Source: Asterias rubens
Lineage: Eukaryota; Echinodermata; Asteroidea; Forcipulatida; Asteriidae
Direction: 5' to 3'
Length of the DNA: 64,000 nt
Assembly (NCBI RefSeq): GCF_902459465.1
Contig: NC_047063.1
Span: 6,572,001 to 6,636,000, forward strand
Of the stretch, positions 30,758 to 43,708 are shown piece by piece (the stretch's first letter is position 1; every line of letters begins with the position of its first letter). The position numbers were made by a program, and so were the translations under genes. Below the pieces are notes generated by a model. The model searched no databases and was not told where the DNA came from. It was given only the letters and a program-made list of their open reading frames with translations.

Positions 30758-31669
30758 TCATTCTGAATCACTGACAGCAGTCACAGAGTTCTGGTCATTT
30801 TCTAGACCAGCAGAGACTGAAGCTGCAGCTGCAGCCCGCTCTGCTCGTTTCTTTCTCCCTCCATCCCGATCAGCTGTACCATTGAGCCAGTAACTTGGTT
30901 CTTGCTGTGGTTTGTTTCTCCAAGTACGAAGCAAGTTTGCGTACGTTGTTAGCAACAAACTTTCCTGTCCCCCTTTCCACTGGTTTCTCTTTATGAATGG
31001 ACTACCACCTACCTTGAACATCATTTGTGAGAATGAGACCAACTGGTTGTATTCCATGTTGCTGTTAGCTATTTTCTTATGCTTGGTTTGTGCTGCTGGC
31101 TGTGGTGTGTTTCTCCAAGTACGAAGCAAATTTGCAATGGTTGTCCAAAACAAACTTTCCAATCTTCTTTCCACTTGTTTCTCTTTATGAATGGACTTCC
31201 ACCTACCTCGAACCTCATCTGTGAGAATGAGACCAACTGGGCGCTCTTTTCCTATGCTTGGTCTGTGACCTGTGGTGCTGGCTGTGGTGTGTTTCTCCAA
31301 GTATGAAGCAAATTTGCGTAAGTTGTCGGCAACAAACTTTCCTGTCCCCCTTTCCACTGATTTCTCTTTTCGACTTTATGTATGGACTTCCACCTACCTC
31401 GAACATCATCTGTGACAATGTGTGAGAACGAGACCAACTGGTTGTACCCCATGTTGCTATCCGCTCTTTTCCTACGCTTGGTCTCCTCCTGCCCAAGGCA
31501 AGGCGGGGTCGGTTTCTCTGCTACTTCGCTCGACCCAAGGCAAGGTCAGTTTGTGTGCTACAAGCAGACGTCTGTACTGTTCTCCACATAAGGCGGAGGA
31601 GCTTTCCTGGATGGTTTGCCTTTCTTGTTCGTAGTAGAAGACATGATAACTCAGGAAAAACAATGTCAA
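30758..31669 (-). pseudogene. Tandem-repeat ORF of unknown family, disrupted
   Basis: A minus-strand frame of 199 codons (31357-30758) contains repeated blocks: DEVRGRWKSIHKEKQVERRL, ESLFWTTIANLLRTWRN and related versions. They correspond to three DNA repeats starting near 30915, 31110 and 31292 (periods 195 and 182 bp). The tail is Ala-rich and acidic (RAERAAAAASVSAG...VSDSE-stop). A second frame starts MSSTTNKKGKPSRKAPPPYV at about 31643 and stops after 28 residues, so the reading frame is broken between unit boundaries. I recognise no domain. Repeats with both conserved and shifted frames suggest an ex-coding sequence that expanded by unequal exchange. Confidence 0.45.
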
Positions 31670-31977
31670 AACTCTGTTGTAGTAATTGTAGTGAGGTAGC
31701 GTAAAACTAAAAGACTAGAGTGCGTGAATACACGTGCGAACAGACCATACCACAAAGAACAAAGGCATGTTTCAATATTTCGGCGATGTATTTTTGTGCT
31801 GGGACATAGGCTCATTTGCATTTTTATGAAGGAAGGAACTTTCCATTTTATTTAAAGGATGGTTCAGATCTAATTAAATGCAACACTGCAGGGTGAGTCT
31901 CTCCTCCTACGGCTTCATACAATTCCAATTATAAGTCAGATAAGACCCTTAACATAATTTGAAACTGTAGTTGATGA

Positions 31978-32405
31978 TGTGACTGAACATTTCAGGAACA
32001 GCACATTACCACAGTCTCGCAGGGTATTATGATGACCACCCAATCCCCACAGAACATTTGGTACTTTATTGATGAAGTTGCATTTTAGTCGTTAGATCGC
32101 ATCTGGTGCCCTTTCTAATTCGCTTTGAGTCATTTTCAAAGTGATGTTTTTGTTGGATTTCAGCTCAGGATATGGCTGTTCAGGTTGATTGTAGTTGATG
32201 AAGTGACTGAACATTTTAGGTACAGCACAACCACGATTCTTGCAGGGTTTTTATGATGACCATCCAATCCCCACAAAATATCTGATACTATTTTGATGAA
32301 GTTGCATCCTTGTTTGAATGCATCTGGTGCCCATTTTAATTTGTTACGACTCAGCCACTTCAAACAGGATCATTTTTTTAAAGTGATCTTTTTGTTGGGT
32401 TTCAG
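31978..32405. repeat. Two-copy tandem duplication, period about 214-240 bp
   Basis: The words 'agttgatgatgtgactgaac', 'atgatgaccacccaatcccc', 'gcatctggtgccc' and 'ttcagctc' recur in order in the second copy (from 32192) with indels. No ORF follows the period. Confidence 0.75.
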
Positions 32406-32944
32406 CTCCGGGTTACCACCATACACCATGCCAAATGTTAAAATTATGTAGCTTCGCAGCACTGCAGAGACACACTATCTTTTTCTGTAACCTATACATT
32501 GCACACACACCCCTTAGGAAAACTCGTTAGCGGGTTTCAACCTTTTACTTTGTATTGACATGATTGATCAACATGTTAACTTGCAGTACTGTAAATGTGA
32601 CAATATTTTTGTGTCATTATTTTTAATGAATAATAATTTGTTTGATTTTAAAATTTATTTCTAGGAATTTTGTTTTTCACTCCTTGCCAAACCCAAATCT
32701 TTTTAAATGAGGTCACTGATAAGATCACAATTGATTAAACATTTATCTTTTTGATCTTAAGACCAACATGTATGGACCTATAAAATAAAAAAAATAAAAA
32801 TTGAGATACACTTGTTCATTTTGGCAATTTCTTTTACAAAATGCAAGTAACTTTTTAATCTGTTTTTGATTGGATTCATTTGTTTTGTAATTGAGCAATT
32901 GTATTTCTGTATCTCAAACTTTTGACATACTTTTGTATCTGACA
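32406..32944. other. No gene recognised
   Basis: AT-rich sequence without recognised repeats or exons. Confidence 0.4.
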
Positions 32945-33075
32945 TACATCCCTTATAAAAAATCCTATAAGAATCTCATAGGAAACTATAGGAATCAAAG
33001 ATTCAAAATGTATGAGAATCCTATAGGAATCCTATTTAAATCCTATAGGATTCTATAGCATTTGTAAGGGATGTT
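32945..33075. repeat. Short inverted-repeat element with ACATCCCTTA ends
   Basis: Termini ACATCCCTTATAAAAAA and the complement of ACATCCCTTACAAATGC. The interior is full of CCTATAGGA-type palindromes (at least five TATAGGA words). Confidence 0.7.
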
Positions 33076-34239
33076 ACGGAGGCTCTATCTCTGTGCTAAT
33101 GGGCCCGTTTGACCATGTAGTTCTGGGTGGCTGTTTCTAAAGATTTGGTCAAATGCATCTGTCATTCAATTAAAGGCCATTTTTTGTGATACAAAGTATT
33201 TTCACCGACAGAATGACGTGTGCAAATTAAATTCAATAAAAAGTTACACGAAAGTCTTAACTTACTGACATCTTTAGACCATTATGAGAGCCACATTCCT
33301 CTTTCATGCTACATGTATTGTGATTGAATTTTGTTTCCATTCCCAAAGGTCACTCTTTATGTTGTCACCCTTTGCATTTTCCGTTATTTGCAGTCACTTC
33401 TACCAATGGAAGTTATCTATTAAAAACCACAAAGGTAGCCGTTTCTACTTTTTTCCCTTCTTAACGTTGTCTGACAATTTGACTTAAACAGATAAAAGGA
33501 AAGTAAGTCTGGATCTTGTGGTTGACTTTCACCTTTAGCATTACTACAGGTGATTTTAAAACTTGTCTGTACATTTGTAAGTAGTTTCATAATATAAATA
33601 AGTCAATTGAATCTGTGTGCAGGCGCACAGTTTGAACTAAGTTAGAATTTGTACTTTAGTTTTGCCCTTGCTCTAGTTTGTATGGTACATGTTTGTTTAA
33701 AAAGTACTGTTTACTCTGTGCTTTCAGGGTGGTGTAGACAAATTGACAAGTACCACAGAATTCAGCAGACACATCAACACCACCTTGTAAAGGGCATGAT
33801 CCTTTGGTCTGTAAGTTAAGATTTTTGTGGTAACCGTGCTAGGAAAGTTGGCTTTAGCCCCTTTCAAACGAGTGCAACTTAGCAAGGGTTCCTTACTAAA
33901 TTGTAGCATGGTTGTAAAATGTACAGTGTACCTTGTCATGTGTTAAAGGAAACAATGTTTTTCTACTGAACAAGTTCTCTTGCAAAATCTTGTCTAAACT
34001 CTGCTACATTTTACACTCACGGTAAAATTAAGCAAGGGGCCAAAGTTAAATGGCTGCAGTGTGAATAGCACTTTGATCACCTCTAAAGCCGTCAAGCTTG
34101 TAAGTTTTAGCAATAGGCACTGTAGTACATGAAATACAAACATAGGCAAAGGGCAATATTTTATTTGTTTTTTAAGGGACATATGGACTTGAATTGAGCG
34201 CTTTGCGTTTAGCTGTAAAACAGAGCATTTGTTATGAAA
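33076..34239. other. No gene recognised
   Basis: Only short unsupported ORFs. No splice-bounded conserved exon was seen. Confidence 0.4.
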
Positions 34240-34481
34240 TGAATATCTGGTTGAAAATGTGTTTTAAAAGTAGAATATTAGGATCCACACAAATATGCCT
34301 CGAAATTGTGTGGTTTTCTTCTTATTTTGTGAAAACTAACAGGGTCCATTTAGTGAAGGAAAAAACTTGGTTCAACAAAATGGCGGACAGAATTAGTAAA
34401 TAGAAAGCAAAAAAAAATTCATCCACATTTAAATTTCTTGACTTTCAGCCCGAATCGCCCAATCCAAGGCATTGTGTCCCT
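34240..34481. repeat. Half of a family B element
   Basis: Matches the right arm of family B: 'ggatccacacaaatatgcct', 'cgaaattgtgtggtttt', and the end 'aatccaaggcattgtgtccct'. The left arm is missing or unrecognisable. Confidence 0.6.
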
Positions 34482-35209
34482 TATAAGTTTGTTTTTAGTG
34501 AATATTTGAGCCAGGGTTTGATAGCAATTTAAGATGTAAGATGTACATTAAATGTTGCTTTCTCAATTGTTTGTAAAGTTTGCATGCTTTTAGACTTTTT
34601 AGCCATTCCAACATTACGGTAGATGTGAAATGTATCATACTTGTTCTTTGAACTTTGAATTGTCCAACTTTATTTTGTAGACACTGGTCAGCTAAATGGG
34701 ATAATGAGATTCCAAAAGGTATTCTTCATAATTAAAACCCACTTCTTGTCATGACACAGGCCTGTATGCCAATTCCTTTTTGAAAGGGCAAGGGCACCAA
34801 GGCACTTTCTCCTTGGTTAAGAGGGCACCCTATGTGGGAATAAATGTTAATTTGTACTGGAGCTTTTCAAGGGCACCAAGGTAATGACCAGGGAGGGGGC
34901 ATGGAGGCAATCGCCTTTGTTGCCTCCAGGAAGTATAAGGTCTGGTAACACATAGCAAGCACAGGCCTCCGAATAACCCACGGAAGTTTGGTGCCCTGTG
35001 CTATTGCTGAGGTACCCTTTGCAAAGTTCCAATACAAATTAAACATTGTCCTCATAGAAGTGCCCCTTAGATGAAAGTTTATGTGCCCCTTCAAAAACGG
35101 AAATCAAGGCCTGCAAGTATGTAGATTTAACAGTTCTTCGGCAATTCATATTCACCAGGATGTAGGGAAGCCGTGGACTCTTTATGTAACCATGGGTACT
35201 CAGCATTGT
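34482..35209. other. No gene recognised
   Basis: Weak internal repetition ('gggcaccaagg' three times at 34790-34880). No coding evidence. Confidence 0.4.
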
Positions 35210-35213
35210 TTAA

Positions 35214-35577
35214 AGGCACTGGAAACTTTTTGTAATTACTCAAGTTAGTTGTTATCAAAAAAACTTACTTGGGAACGAGCAATGGAGAGATGTTGATAGT
35301 ATAAAACAATCTGAGAAACAGCTCCCTCTGAAGTAACATAGTTTTCAAGAAAGAAGTAGTTTTTCACTAAAATATTTAAATTGAATTTGAGACCTTAATT
35401 AGCCGAGGTCTCGAGTTCAAGGCAAATGAAAGCACACAACTTGTTCGACAAAGGTGTTTTTTATATCATTATTCTCTCGCAACTTCGTTGACCAATTAAT
35501 TAAATTTTTTACAAGTTTGTAATTTTATGCATGTTGAGATACACTAAGTGAGAAGACTGATCTTGTGTCTAGTGCCT
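35214..35577. repeat. TTAA-flanked element, family A
   Basis: TTAA at 35210-35213, then AGGCACTGGAAACTTTTTG. The right end AGTGCCT is followed by TTAT, a decayed duplication. Confidence 0.75.
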
Positions 35578-35853
35578 TTATACTTCATAAGCATTATTTG
35601 AAATGTTTTTTTTTCTAGCCCTGTATTCAAATTTTGTTGTATTCAAAATGTCTACATTTGATTTTAGACAGCATGTAGGATTTAACAGGAATCACTATTG
35701 TTTCAGATGTATTATATGATGAGGACTTCCATAAATGAAAAAGAAACAATTGAATTTTGTACTTCTTTTTATTGTTTTTGTATTGTACAAATTTGTCAGT
35801 TTTTAATGAACTTTTGGGCCCAGTGACTTCAAAACTGGTACAAATTACTTTAA

Positions 35854-36211
35854 GGGAAGGTTATACCTTTGGTAATTACTTCCAAAAATTTACTACCATG
35901 AAACTTACTTGGCAAAGAGCGCTGAAGAGCTTTTTATATTAACAACATTGTTAGAAACGACCCCCTTTGAAGTAATGTAGTTTCAGAGAAAGAGGTTATT
36001 GCTAAAATTTGTATCTGAGAAACTCTCGAGCATCGGAAAGCCCACAATTCTATCCAATAAAAAGATGTTTTTTTTGTTTGCATTACTTTTCTACTGCAAA
36101 TTCGATGACCAATTTACGCAATGGTTTTCACAGATTTGCCATTGTATGCATATGTTGCAGATTTATGTTGGATACTGGTCTTTGACAATTACCAAAGGGT
36201 ATACCCAGCCT
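35854..36211. repeat. TTAA-flanked element, family A2
   Basis: TTAA at 35850-35853 and 36212-36215. Ends GGGAAGGTTATACCTTTGG and its near complement. The internal order resembles family A but the sequence is well diverged. A sister copy is at 43709-43972. Confidence 0.75.
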
Positions 36212-36433
36212 TTAAGATAACAAGACACACGGTGAGTGCCACATTACAGTGTTTCTTTTAGTTTTTTTTACTCAGTAATAGGAGAAACCTTCACCAACAA
36301 TAAATAACTTTAAACAAACTTTTAAAAAACATGAAACCGTTCAAAATCGAATAAAAATAAAAAATATATTGGCCTTGTTCTAAAGATGAGTAATATTGTT
36401 GTGGTTTTAGGTATACTTTCATGGATCAGTTAA

Positions 36434-36785
36434 AGGCAGTGGACACTATTGGTAATTACTAATAATTATTAGCATAAAACCTTACTTGGTAACGAGTAAT
36501 GGGGAGAGGTTGGTAGTATAAAACATTGTGAGAAACGGCTCCCTCTGAATTGGAGTAGTTTTCGAGAAAGAAGTAATCTTCCACGAATTTGATTTCGAGA
36601 CTCGAAATCAAGCATCTGAAAGCACACAACTTCGTTTGAAAGGGTGTTTTTTCTTTCATTATTATCTCGCAACTTCGATGACCAATTGAGCTCAAATTTT
36701 GACAGGTTTGTTATTTTATGCATATGTTGAGAAACACCAAGTGAGAAGTCTTGTCTTTGAAAATTAGCAATAGTGTCGATTGTCT
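36434..36785. repeat. TTAA-flanked element, family A
   Basis: TTAA at 36430-36433 and 36786-36789 bracket 352 bp beginning AGGCAGTGGACACTATTGG. Among the best-preserved copies. Confidence 0.85.
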
Positions 36786-36789
36786 TTAA

Positions 36790-37215
36790 GGTCATACTTA
36801 TGACTTGTTATTTGCCATTATAACTGATGAGATATCTGTAAGTCAAAATTATGACTTTCCACCCCTACCCCGCCCCTTTTTACATTTCCATGTACTTGTT
36901 CAGAGTGTAGAGGGCGCCCTACAAAACAGGAGTACATTTAAATGTGCCGGGGGAAGGAGTGTTATGAGCGAACAATAAATCACCCTTGAGAACAAGGTTT
37001 GGATGCCCACAGAGGAGGCGTCAGTTTGCATTAGGGGAGCGAACAATCGACAATCTCTGGGTACAGTGTGCTGTACTGCACAAAACAAACAATTAGCTGT
37101 AAACAGTACATAATTAGCAGTAAAACATTACATCATGACATAGTATTCTTGTAGCACAGTGTACATCAGCCCTACCCCATTCACCAGACGAAAGCAAATT
37201 TAAAAGACCACAAGT
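36790..37215 (+). promoter_or_regulatory. Upstream region of the dehydrogenase gene
   Basis: Presumed promoter and 5'UTR for the gene starting at 37216. No clear TATA box at an obvious distance; the start site is not determined. Confidence 0.35.
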
Positions 37216-40200
37216 ATGTTTTCTGTGTTAGTTACTGGGGCCAACAGGGGCCTTGGACTTACGTTTGTTCGGCAATTGCTCAACTTGGCCAAACCACCGG
37301 AACACGTTTTCGCGTGTTGTCGATCGCCTGAAAATGCGGCGGTAAGTTTCATTCCGATATTTATCGACCAATGCAACTTAAACACCAAAAATTAAACCGT
37401 ATACTTACTACAGGCAAGGACCTCTGTATTATTTAGTTTTTACTAATTATTAATTAACGCGTGACGAAAAGTAGACAACCCAAACTTCAAAATATTTGTA
37501 CTAGCAGAAATTTGGATTTTACTTTTGGTTTGGACCAAACCAAATTTCAAAATTTCTCCTAGCAGAATTTTGGAGAAAGGGGATCACAAAGACAATCTGC
37601 AGAAACAAAGAGAAAAGGTGTAGGGTAGACTAGCTCGAGGACCGAAGTAAAATCCCATAGCAAAAGTAAAATCAAAAATTCTGCTACACAACACAATCAA
37701 CAGTGTAGTTAGTAGAAATTTTGAAATTTGGTTTGGTCCGAAAAATAAAATCCAAAATTCCTGTTAGCTATGTCGAAATTTGGAAATTGGGTAGTCTACT
37801 TTTCGACCGCCAGTCACTGGCAAAAAGTAAATTCCAAGAAGATTTTGAAAAAATGGTTTTACTTGAAAAAACCTCTCATTTTCTACTATCAAAAAATTGC
37901 GTTGTCAACTTTTGGTCCTCCATACATGTATGTGCCCCCTTTCATCATATCAAAAGTTGATAAGAGTTAGACAGTGCAATCTCCAAAAGATTTTATGTTT
38001 TCTTCCATTGGCTGTGTACAAATCGTGCCTGCAGTTTGTTAACATGTGATCCTGTTGTCATAGTCCTGGTACAGTGGTAGGACGTTGCCTGCAACGATGG
38101 ATGGGGTCCAACCTGGGCTAGTGATGTCACAGGTCACATCGTCTATACAATTTACAAACAATGCACAATCAAAGTTCTTAATTAGTACAGAGCCCCATCC
38201 TAGTTTATGCTGGAACTGGGTACCATGCATAAACAATAACAACATATACCATGACCGGGTCTTGGATGTTGTGTTCTTATAAATATTCCTTCATCATGGA
38301 CTGGTTTGAAGAAACATGAATAATTTGGGCATAAATAAATTCATTTGTGTCGTTTCTTGTCAAAAATGTACCGTATCCAACACTTTTTCATTCGTATGAA
38401 ACAAAATAGTATCTAATGTACTCATATGCAATGCCTCATAAATCCTTTGTAATTTACTCAAATGATTCCTTTTTTGGAAAAAGTTTCCGTACGGCGCCAC
38501 CACTTTTTCACTCGATATCTAATTTGACCTTCAATGAGATATCCCTTTTTGTAAAAATGAGTGAAAAAAGTGGTGGCGCCATACGGAAAGTTATCCCTTT
38601 TTTTGTAAAATAAACAAGTGAAAAAGTTGTGGTAGGGTACATAAATGTTTCCGTTCCCTGGACCCTTGATGATGGGAAGATCACCTACATGTAAACAAGT
38701 AAACAAACAAATAAAGGAGTGAGTTTCACTGAATTGAATACCTTTGATTTGAATGAAGTAGTATCTGACAAAAAGAGGCTGCCACTATTCAGATAGGCAT
38801 ACATTTATGAGCAGTACCATTATGGAGCAAGGTTTTACAGCTTTGATAATTATAAATACTACGTTATTTTTCTAATTGCAGGATTTGCAAACTATCGCCA
38901 GCAACAACCCGGCAGTAAAAGTTCTTAAGCTAGGTATGCCATTTTAATTTGTTGGTAAAATGATATGATTTATAAAATAAAGGATACTGCTGGTAATAGT
39001 TTTCTTCTAGAACCATAGTAGCGACAGTAACGTAACCCTCCTCGCCACTACTAGAACCATGGAGGTGTGTGTTTGCTGACGTCCATGTGACCATGTCATC
39101 TCTGGACTTAGACTAAAACCCGAATTGCCGTGTGATAAAGGCCCGAGCCCCGGTTTTTAAACGGCCATGAAAGAACTAGTCGCTACCCTTTAATTTCCTT
39201 CTATAAAAAATCAAGACTTGAAAGCAGTGGACACTGTTGGTAATTACTCAAAATAATTATGTAGAGGCCTCATGCCTAAATGCCCCCCCCCCCCCCCAAT
39301 ACAGAATTCTTCAAATTAATGTGCACCACGGAGTAAACCTTCTGGCTTACGACGGGTGTAACATTTATTAACATAAAAACTAACTTGGTAAGGAGTAGGG
39401 GGAATGGGGAGCTGTTGATAGTACAACAAATTGTGAGAAACAGCTCCCTCTGAAGTACATTAACACATTTTTCGAGAAATAAGTAATTTTCCACGAATTT
39501 GATTTTGAGACCTCAGAATTAGATTTTGAGGTCCTGAAATCAAGCATCTGAAAGCACACAACTTCGTGTGACAAGGGTGTTTTGCAGTTTGAAAAAATCA
39601 AGCAATGACTTTTAAAAAAAGCACCATCTAAATTTTCATCTCGTTGAGATCTTTGAGCTTGCAATGTTCTCCCCCTTCGATCTGTTTAGATGTGGCAAAT
39701 AAACTGACCTACAAAGACACAGTGCACGATGTGGAACAAATCGTCGGGGATCAGGGATTGAATCTTCTGATTAACAACGCTGGGATTATATCCAGGGGTA
39801 ACGTTGAGAATGCATCAACTGAAGACATGGAGAGATTGTATCAAGTGAATGTCGTGGGAACATTGGGGGTGACTCAGGTAAGCACTAGGCCTGTATATAC
39901 ACAGTGGTCAGACATTAAATGTTAATTTAGAGTTCAAGTGCGCACCATGGTTTACTAAAGGTATTTTTTCAAGTTGTTGTTTCTATGCAAGTCGCCAGTC
40001 CAGACACACAAGGCCCGAAGGCCACTTTCAAGGAACACAATGCCTTGGATCCGTTGAGTTGGTTTTTGAAAACCATTCTGTAACCATTTGTTATAGAATG
40101 CATGTGGGTAGAAAGACGTTGTAAAAGTTGAATACAATGATCTACACAAAGATGCCTTGAAATTGCGTGGTTTTCTTTTTACTTCGTCGACTAACACGAT

Positions 40201-41835
40201 CGGCCATTTATGGGAGTCAAATTTATTTATGGTAGTCAAATTTTTGACTCTACACAAATGACTGGTTAGTTCGCAACAGAAAAGGAAAACCGTGCAATTT
40301 TGAGCCATACTTGTGTGGATCATTATATTCTACTTTTAAAACATCTTTCCAACCATGCATGTTATAACAAACGGTTACAAACGCTCTTTATAGACCAACT
40401 CGTCTGATCAAAGGCAACATGTTCCTTTAAGATTCTATTTTTCCAGGGGCCGTTATCACCTACATGTACTCTTGGGGCTGAAACATTCCATAAGGCTGTA
40501 GGTTCGGGTATCATCCATCAGACGGAGCCTGGCTAGTAGAGCAGAAAGCACTACCTCCCCAACTTTACAAAGCAATCATGGTTAAGTGTCTTGCTTATGA
40601 AACAAGTGTCCTGAATCCACACTCCGCTGATTAGAAACACCAGAGCTTGAATCTGGTGCTCTTAACCGCGAGGCTGTGATGTGCCACGATCTTGACTGTT
40701 TATTATTTTGGCTCGATGCTAGGCTGGTTGACTATCTGTGGTCGACCAATTGGAACCAGCCTCAAGACCATGGTTCCTTCCTTGGTTCAGATAGCCAAAA
40801 ATGCCCTGAGAGACTTTGGACGTTAATTAGTGACCAACTGGCATTTGGCAAAACTGAAAATAACGGAAAACTAAAACATTTAAACTGAAATATCACAATT
40901 TTGTTTATTTACAGGCATTCCTGCCCATCTTGAGGCGCGCTGCATCTTTCACCAACAGTGATGATGAAACAATGAGTATTGAGAAATCCGCCATTGTTAA
41001 TATCTCTTCAATCATGGGCTCTATCACGTTAAATAACTCCAGCTCGGCTGTGGCATACAGAACATCCAAGGTACGACCAATGCCATCTCCTGACATCATC
41101 TAGATTGTCTAAAGCCCTTTTCACACTACTCTCTTTTCGGAAGGCAACCCAAGGCTCAATTTTATAGAGCTGCTTAGAGCATAAAATATTGCTAATAAAA
41201 AAATTTCCGCTGAATGGGAATTAAAGAGTAGTGACTCGTTCTTAAACTGCTGTTGCTGTGTGTTGCTGTGCAATAAAGGCCCTCACCTTCCACTCGGGCC
41301 TTTATCACACGTGCGACTGGTGTCAAAGTCCCGACTATTAATTGCTTAGTCGAGTCGGGATTACTGTATTTCAACTACATGAGTTCGGTTAATGGTGCCG
41401 CCACGACTTCCTGCGACTGTTGGTGAACGAATTGGGTTGCCCACGACTATTCTTTACAACATTGTTGCAAATTTATTTTGTGAATTAAAATTACTCGCTT
41501 ACATTTGGATGAGACTGGGACTAAAGCAAAATCAGGAAACCATCTCAACCTTTTTACTTTCCCTTTCATTACTAAAACTGAAAGTGTTTTGTTTTCTTTC
41601 TTAGGCGGCTCTTAATATGCTGACCAACTGCATGTCGATTGAGTTTGCTTCGTATGGCGTCCTCGCTGTTGCCATGCATCCTGGATGGGTTCAGACAGAC
41701 ATGGGAGGTGTAGACAAGGCCCCTGTTACTCCACATGAGAGTGTGAGTGGTGTATTAGCTACACTCGACAAACTGAAAGGACTAGATGCTTCAGGCAAGT
41801 GTTATGAATACACTGGTAGAACATTGCCATGGTAA
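37216..41835 (+). CDS. Short-chain dehydrogenase/reductase (sniffer / C-factor type), complete, five exons
   Basis: Exons 37216-37341, 38882-38933, 39690-39877, 40915-41070 and 41605-41835, all AG/GT-bounded, give 251 codons including the stop (250 residues, normal SDR length). The cofactor motif is TGANRGLG (residues 7-14) with MFSVLVTG as the first strand. LLINNAG is the conserved NNAG. VNISSIMGS contains the catalytic serine, and AYRTSK (across exons 4 and 5) is the Y-x-x-x-K pair. HPGWVQTDMGG after the active site is typical of the C-factor/sniffer-like carbonyl reductase branch. The protein should be a soluble NAD(P)H-dependent oxidoreductase acting on a carbonyl substrate; the substrate cannot be predicted. 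The second exon is only 52 bp. Introns carry families A, B, F and a SINE. The gene is convergent with TMBIM4. Confidence 0.92.
38466..38601. repeat. Inverted-repeat element, family F
   Basis: GTTTCCGTACGGCGCCACCA with its complement TGGTGGCGCCATACGGAAAG. Similar copies are at 10412-10832 and 49898-50036. In intron 1 of the dehydrogenase. Confidence 0.75.
39218..39580. repeat. Family A copy, right end missing
   Basis: Starts AAAGCAGTGGACACTGTTGG and carries the internal family A sequence to 'gtgacaagggtgtttt'. A C-run-bearing segment (39285-39298) and a non-family stretch interrupt it at 39262-39360. About 110 bp upstream of exon 3 of the dehydrogenase. Confidence 0.65.
40031..40436. repeat. 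Palindromic element, family B
   Basis: AGGAACACAATGCCTTGGAT to its complement, then TTAA at 40437-40440. The left flank is TTCA, so the duplication has decayed. In intron 3 of the dehydrogenase. Confidence 0.75.
40496..40690 (-). repeat. tRNA-derived SINE, degraded, minus orientation
   Basis: The complement contains the SINE head 'gcggttaagagcacc', 'aagctctggtgtttc' and 'aagacacttaacc'. The tail is replaced by unrelated sequence. Confidence 0.55.
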
Positions 41836-42264
41836 GCAAGCACTTCTTAAAAATCTGTCTTGTTGTACAAGCAGTGAATGGGATCTGGCAAGCCTCCTTT
41901 GGTTAACTTGTTGCAACTGAATACTGAGTATACTGTGCTTACACATCTGTGTGTAAGCAAAAAAAAAAGGTAACTGTTAAAGGTGCAATTTGGGTTGAAC
42001 ATGGTTTAGTAATTGGGGCTCTACAACCTTAGGTTGAGCTTCATATATACAAGCATTATATCAATCAGAACAAAAATATTAAAATGTATCAAGGTACGTG
42101 CTATGAATAAGTTTAAATTAAACATGTACAATTTTTTTATAACTTTATATTCACCCAACAACCATACAATATTAATATACAATGTAACAACACAAACAAG
42201 ATATGAACCTGGAAGGGTGCAATTGAAAACTGTGTAACACTGTCCTAGGCTCAACTGAGTATAG
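41836..42264 (+). other. 3' flank of the dehydrogenase gene
   Basis: No further coding exon. AT-rich; contains candidate polyadenylation context but no unambiguous signal close to the stop. Confidence 0.35.
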
Positions 42265-42268
42265 TTAA

Positions 42269-42653
42269 AGGAACTCGTTGCCTTGGATCGGACGAGTTGT
42301 TCTTGAAAAAGCATTTGTAACCGTTTGTTATAAAATGCAATGGTTAGAAAGATGTTGTACAAGTAGAATATAATGATCCACACAAATATGCCTCGAAATT
42401 GCGTGGTTTTCCTTTTACCTCGTCGACTAACACGGTCGGCCATTTATGGGCGTCAAATGTTTGACTCTCATAAATGGCCGACCGTGTTAATTCGCAAAGT
42501 AAAAGGAAAACCACGCAATTTTGAGGCAAATTTGTGTGGATCATTGTATTCTACTTTTAAAGCATCTTTCTAACCATTTATTATGCATTTTATAACAAAA
42601 AGTTACAAACGCTTCTAACAGACCAACTCAACTGATCCAAGGCAACGTGTTAC
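42269..42653. repeat. Palindromic TTAA-flanked element, family B (best copy)
   Basis: TTAA at 42265-42268 and 42654-42657 bracket 385 bp with AGGAACTCGTTGCCTTGGAT-type ends. Intact duplication supports a true target-site preference. Confidence 0.85.
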
Positions 42654-42657
42654 TTAA

Positions 42658-43247
42658 TCAATGCAACAATGTTCTGACACATTTCAGAAGTCGCCGCCAA
42701 GGTTTTAATCCAAAAAAGTATAAATGTAGATCGTCAAGGTACCCACTGCAGGGGTAGCAGTGCACTGCTAAAATAAAGAATTTGAACTGCCTCTTGCTGC
42801 CGCGCAGTTGGGTAAATTCAAGGGTTCGAATCCCACTAGAGTAATATGCCTTAATTTTTTTCACAGAAGTTGGGGAAAGTACCAAGTATACAGTGCTTAC
42901 ACAAGGGTAAGAGCCAAATAAAACATTTCATCTGCCAAATGTTTTCCCCACTTTCATGCATTTCAGAGTTCATAGGCAATCTTTAAAACACAGGCCCAAA
43001 GGAGTCCAAAGGATCACCTGAAGTGCATCACCATGATTACAGAATATGTACAATAACTGTCTGGGCCCTTAGGCCGACCCAGCCCTATGCCGTCAAGGCT
43101 TTGCACTCGCATAGTACCCCATCCCCCCCCCCCCCCCCCCCCCTCCTGCCAACCTTCAATTTTCAAAGTTGGAGAACACTGACACGACTGATCACAATAT
43201 GTACAAGTATGTGATTGTGGCTATAATATTACCAGCCATCATTTACT
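42658..43247. other. No gene; contains a tRNA-like remnant and a long C-run
   Basis: 'agggttcgaatcccactagag' (about 42820) is a B-box-like remnant preceded by 'aaggtacccactgc', probably a SINE scrap. A run of about 22 C lies near 43122-43143. Confidence 0.5.
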
Positions 43248-43251
43248 TTAA

Positions 43252-43686
43252 AGGCATTGGACACTACTGGTAATTGTCAATGACTAGCCTTCACAGTTGG
43301 TGTATCTCAATAACCAACCTGTGAAAATTTTAGCTCAATTGGTCGTCTTAGTTGTGAGATAATAATGAAAGAAAAAAACACCCTTGTCACACGAAGTTGT
43401 GTGCGCTTAGATGGTTGATTTCGAGACCTCAAATTATAAATCTGTGGTCTTGAAATCAAATTCGTGGAAAATTACTTCTTTCTCAAAAACTATGGCTCTT
43501 CAGAGGGAGCCGTTTCTCACAATGTTTTATACCATCAACCTCTCCCCATTACTCGTTACCAAGTAAGGCTTTGTGCTTAAAATAATAATAGTAATAATTT
43601 ATTTTTAGTATAGCGTCTTACATAAAAAATCTCAAAATGCTGTGCTAATAATTATTTTGAGTAATTACCAATAGTGTGCACTGCCT
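43252..43686. repeat. TTAA-flanked element, family A, with a short insertion
   Basis: TTAA at 43248-43251 and 43687-43690. An extra segment near 43580-43650 (AATAATAATAG, 'tatagcgtcttaca') resembles a SINE or LINE tail inserted into the family A core. Confidence 0.8.
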
Positions 43687-43708
43687 TTAAATATAGGCAG
43701 TGTCTTAA

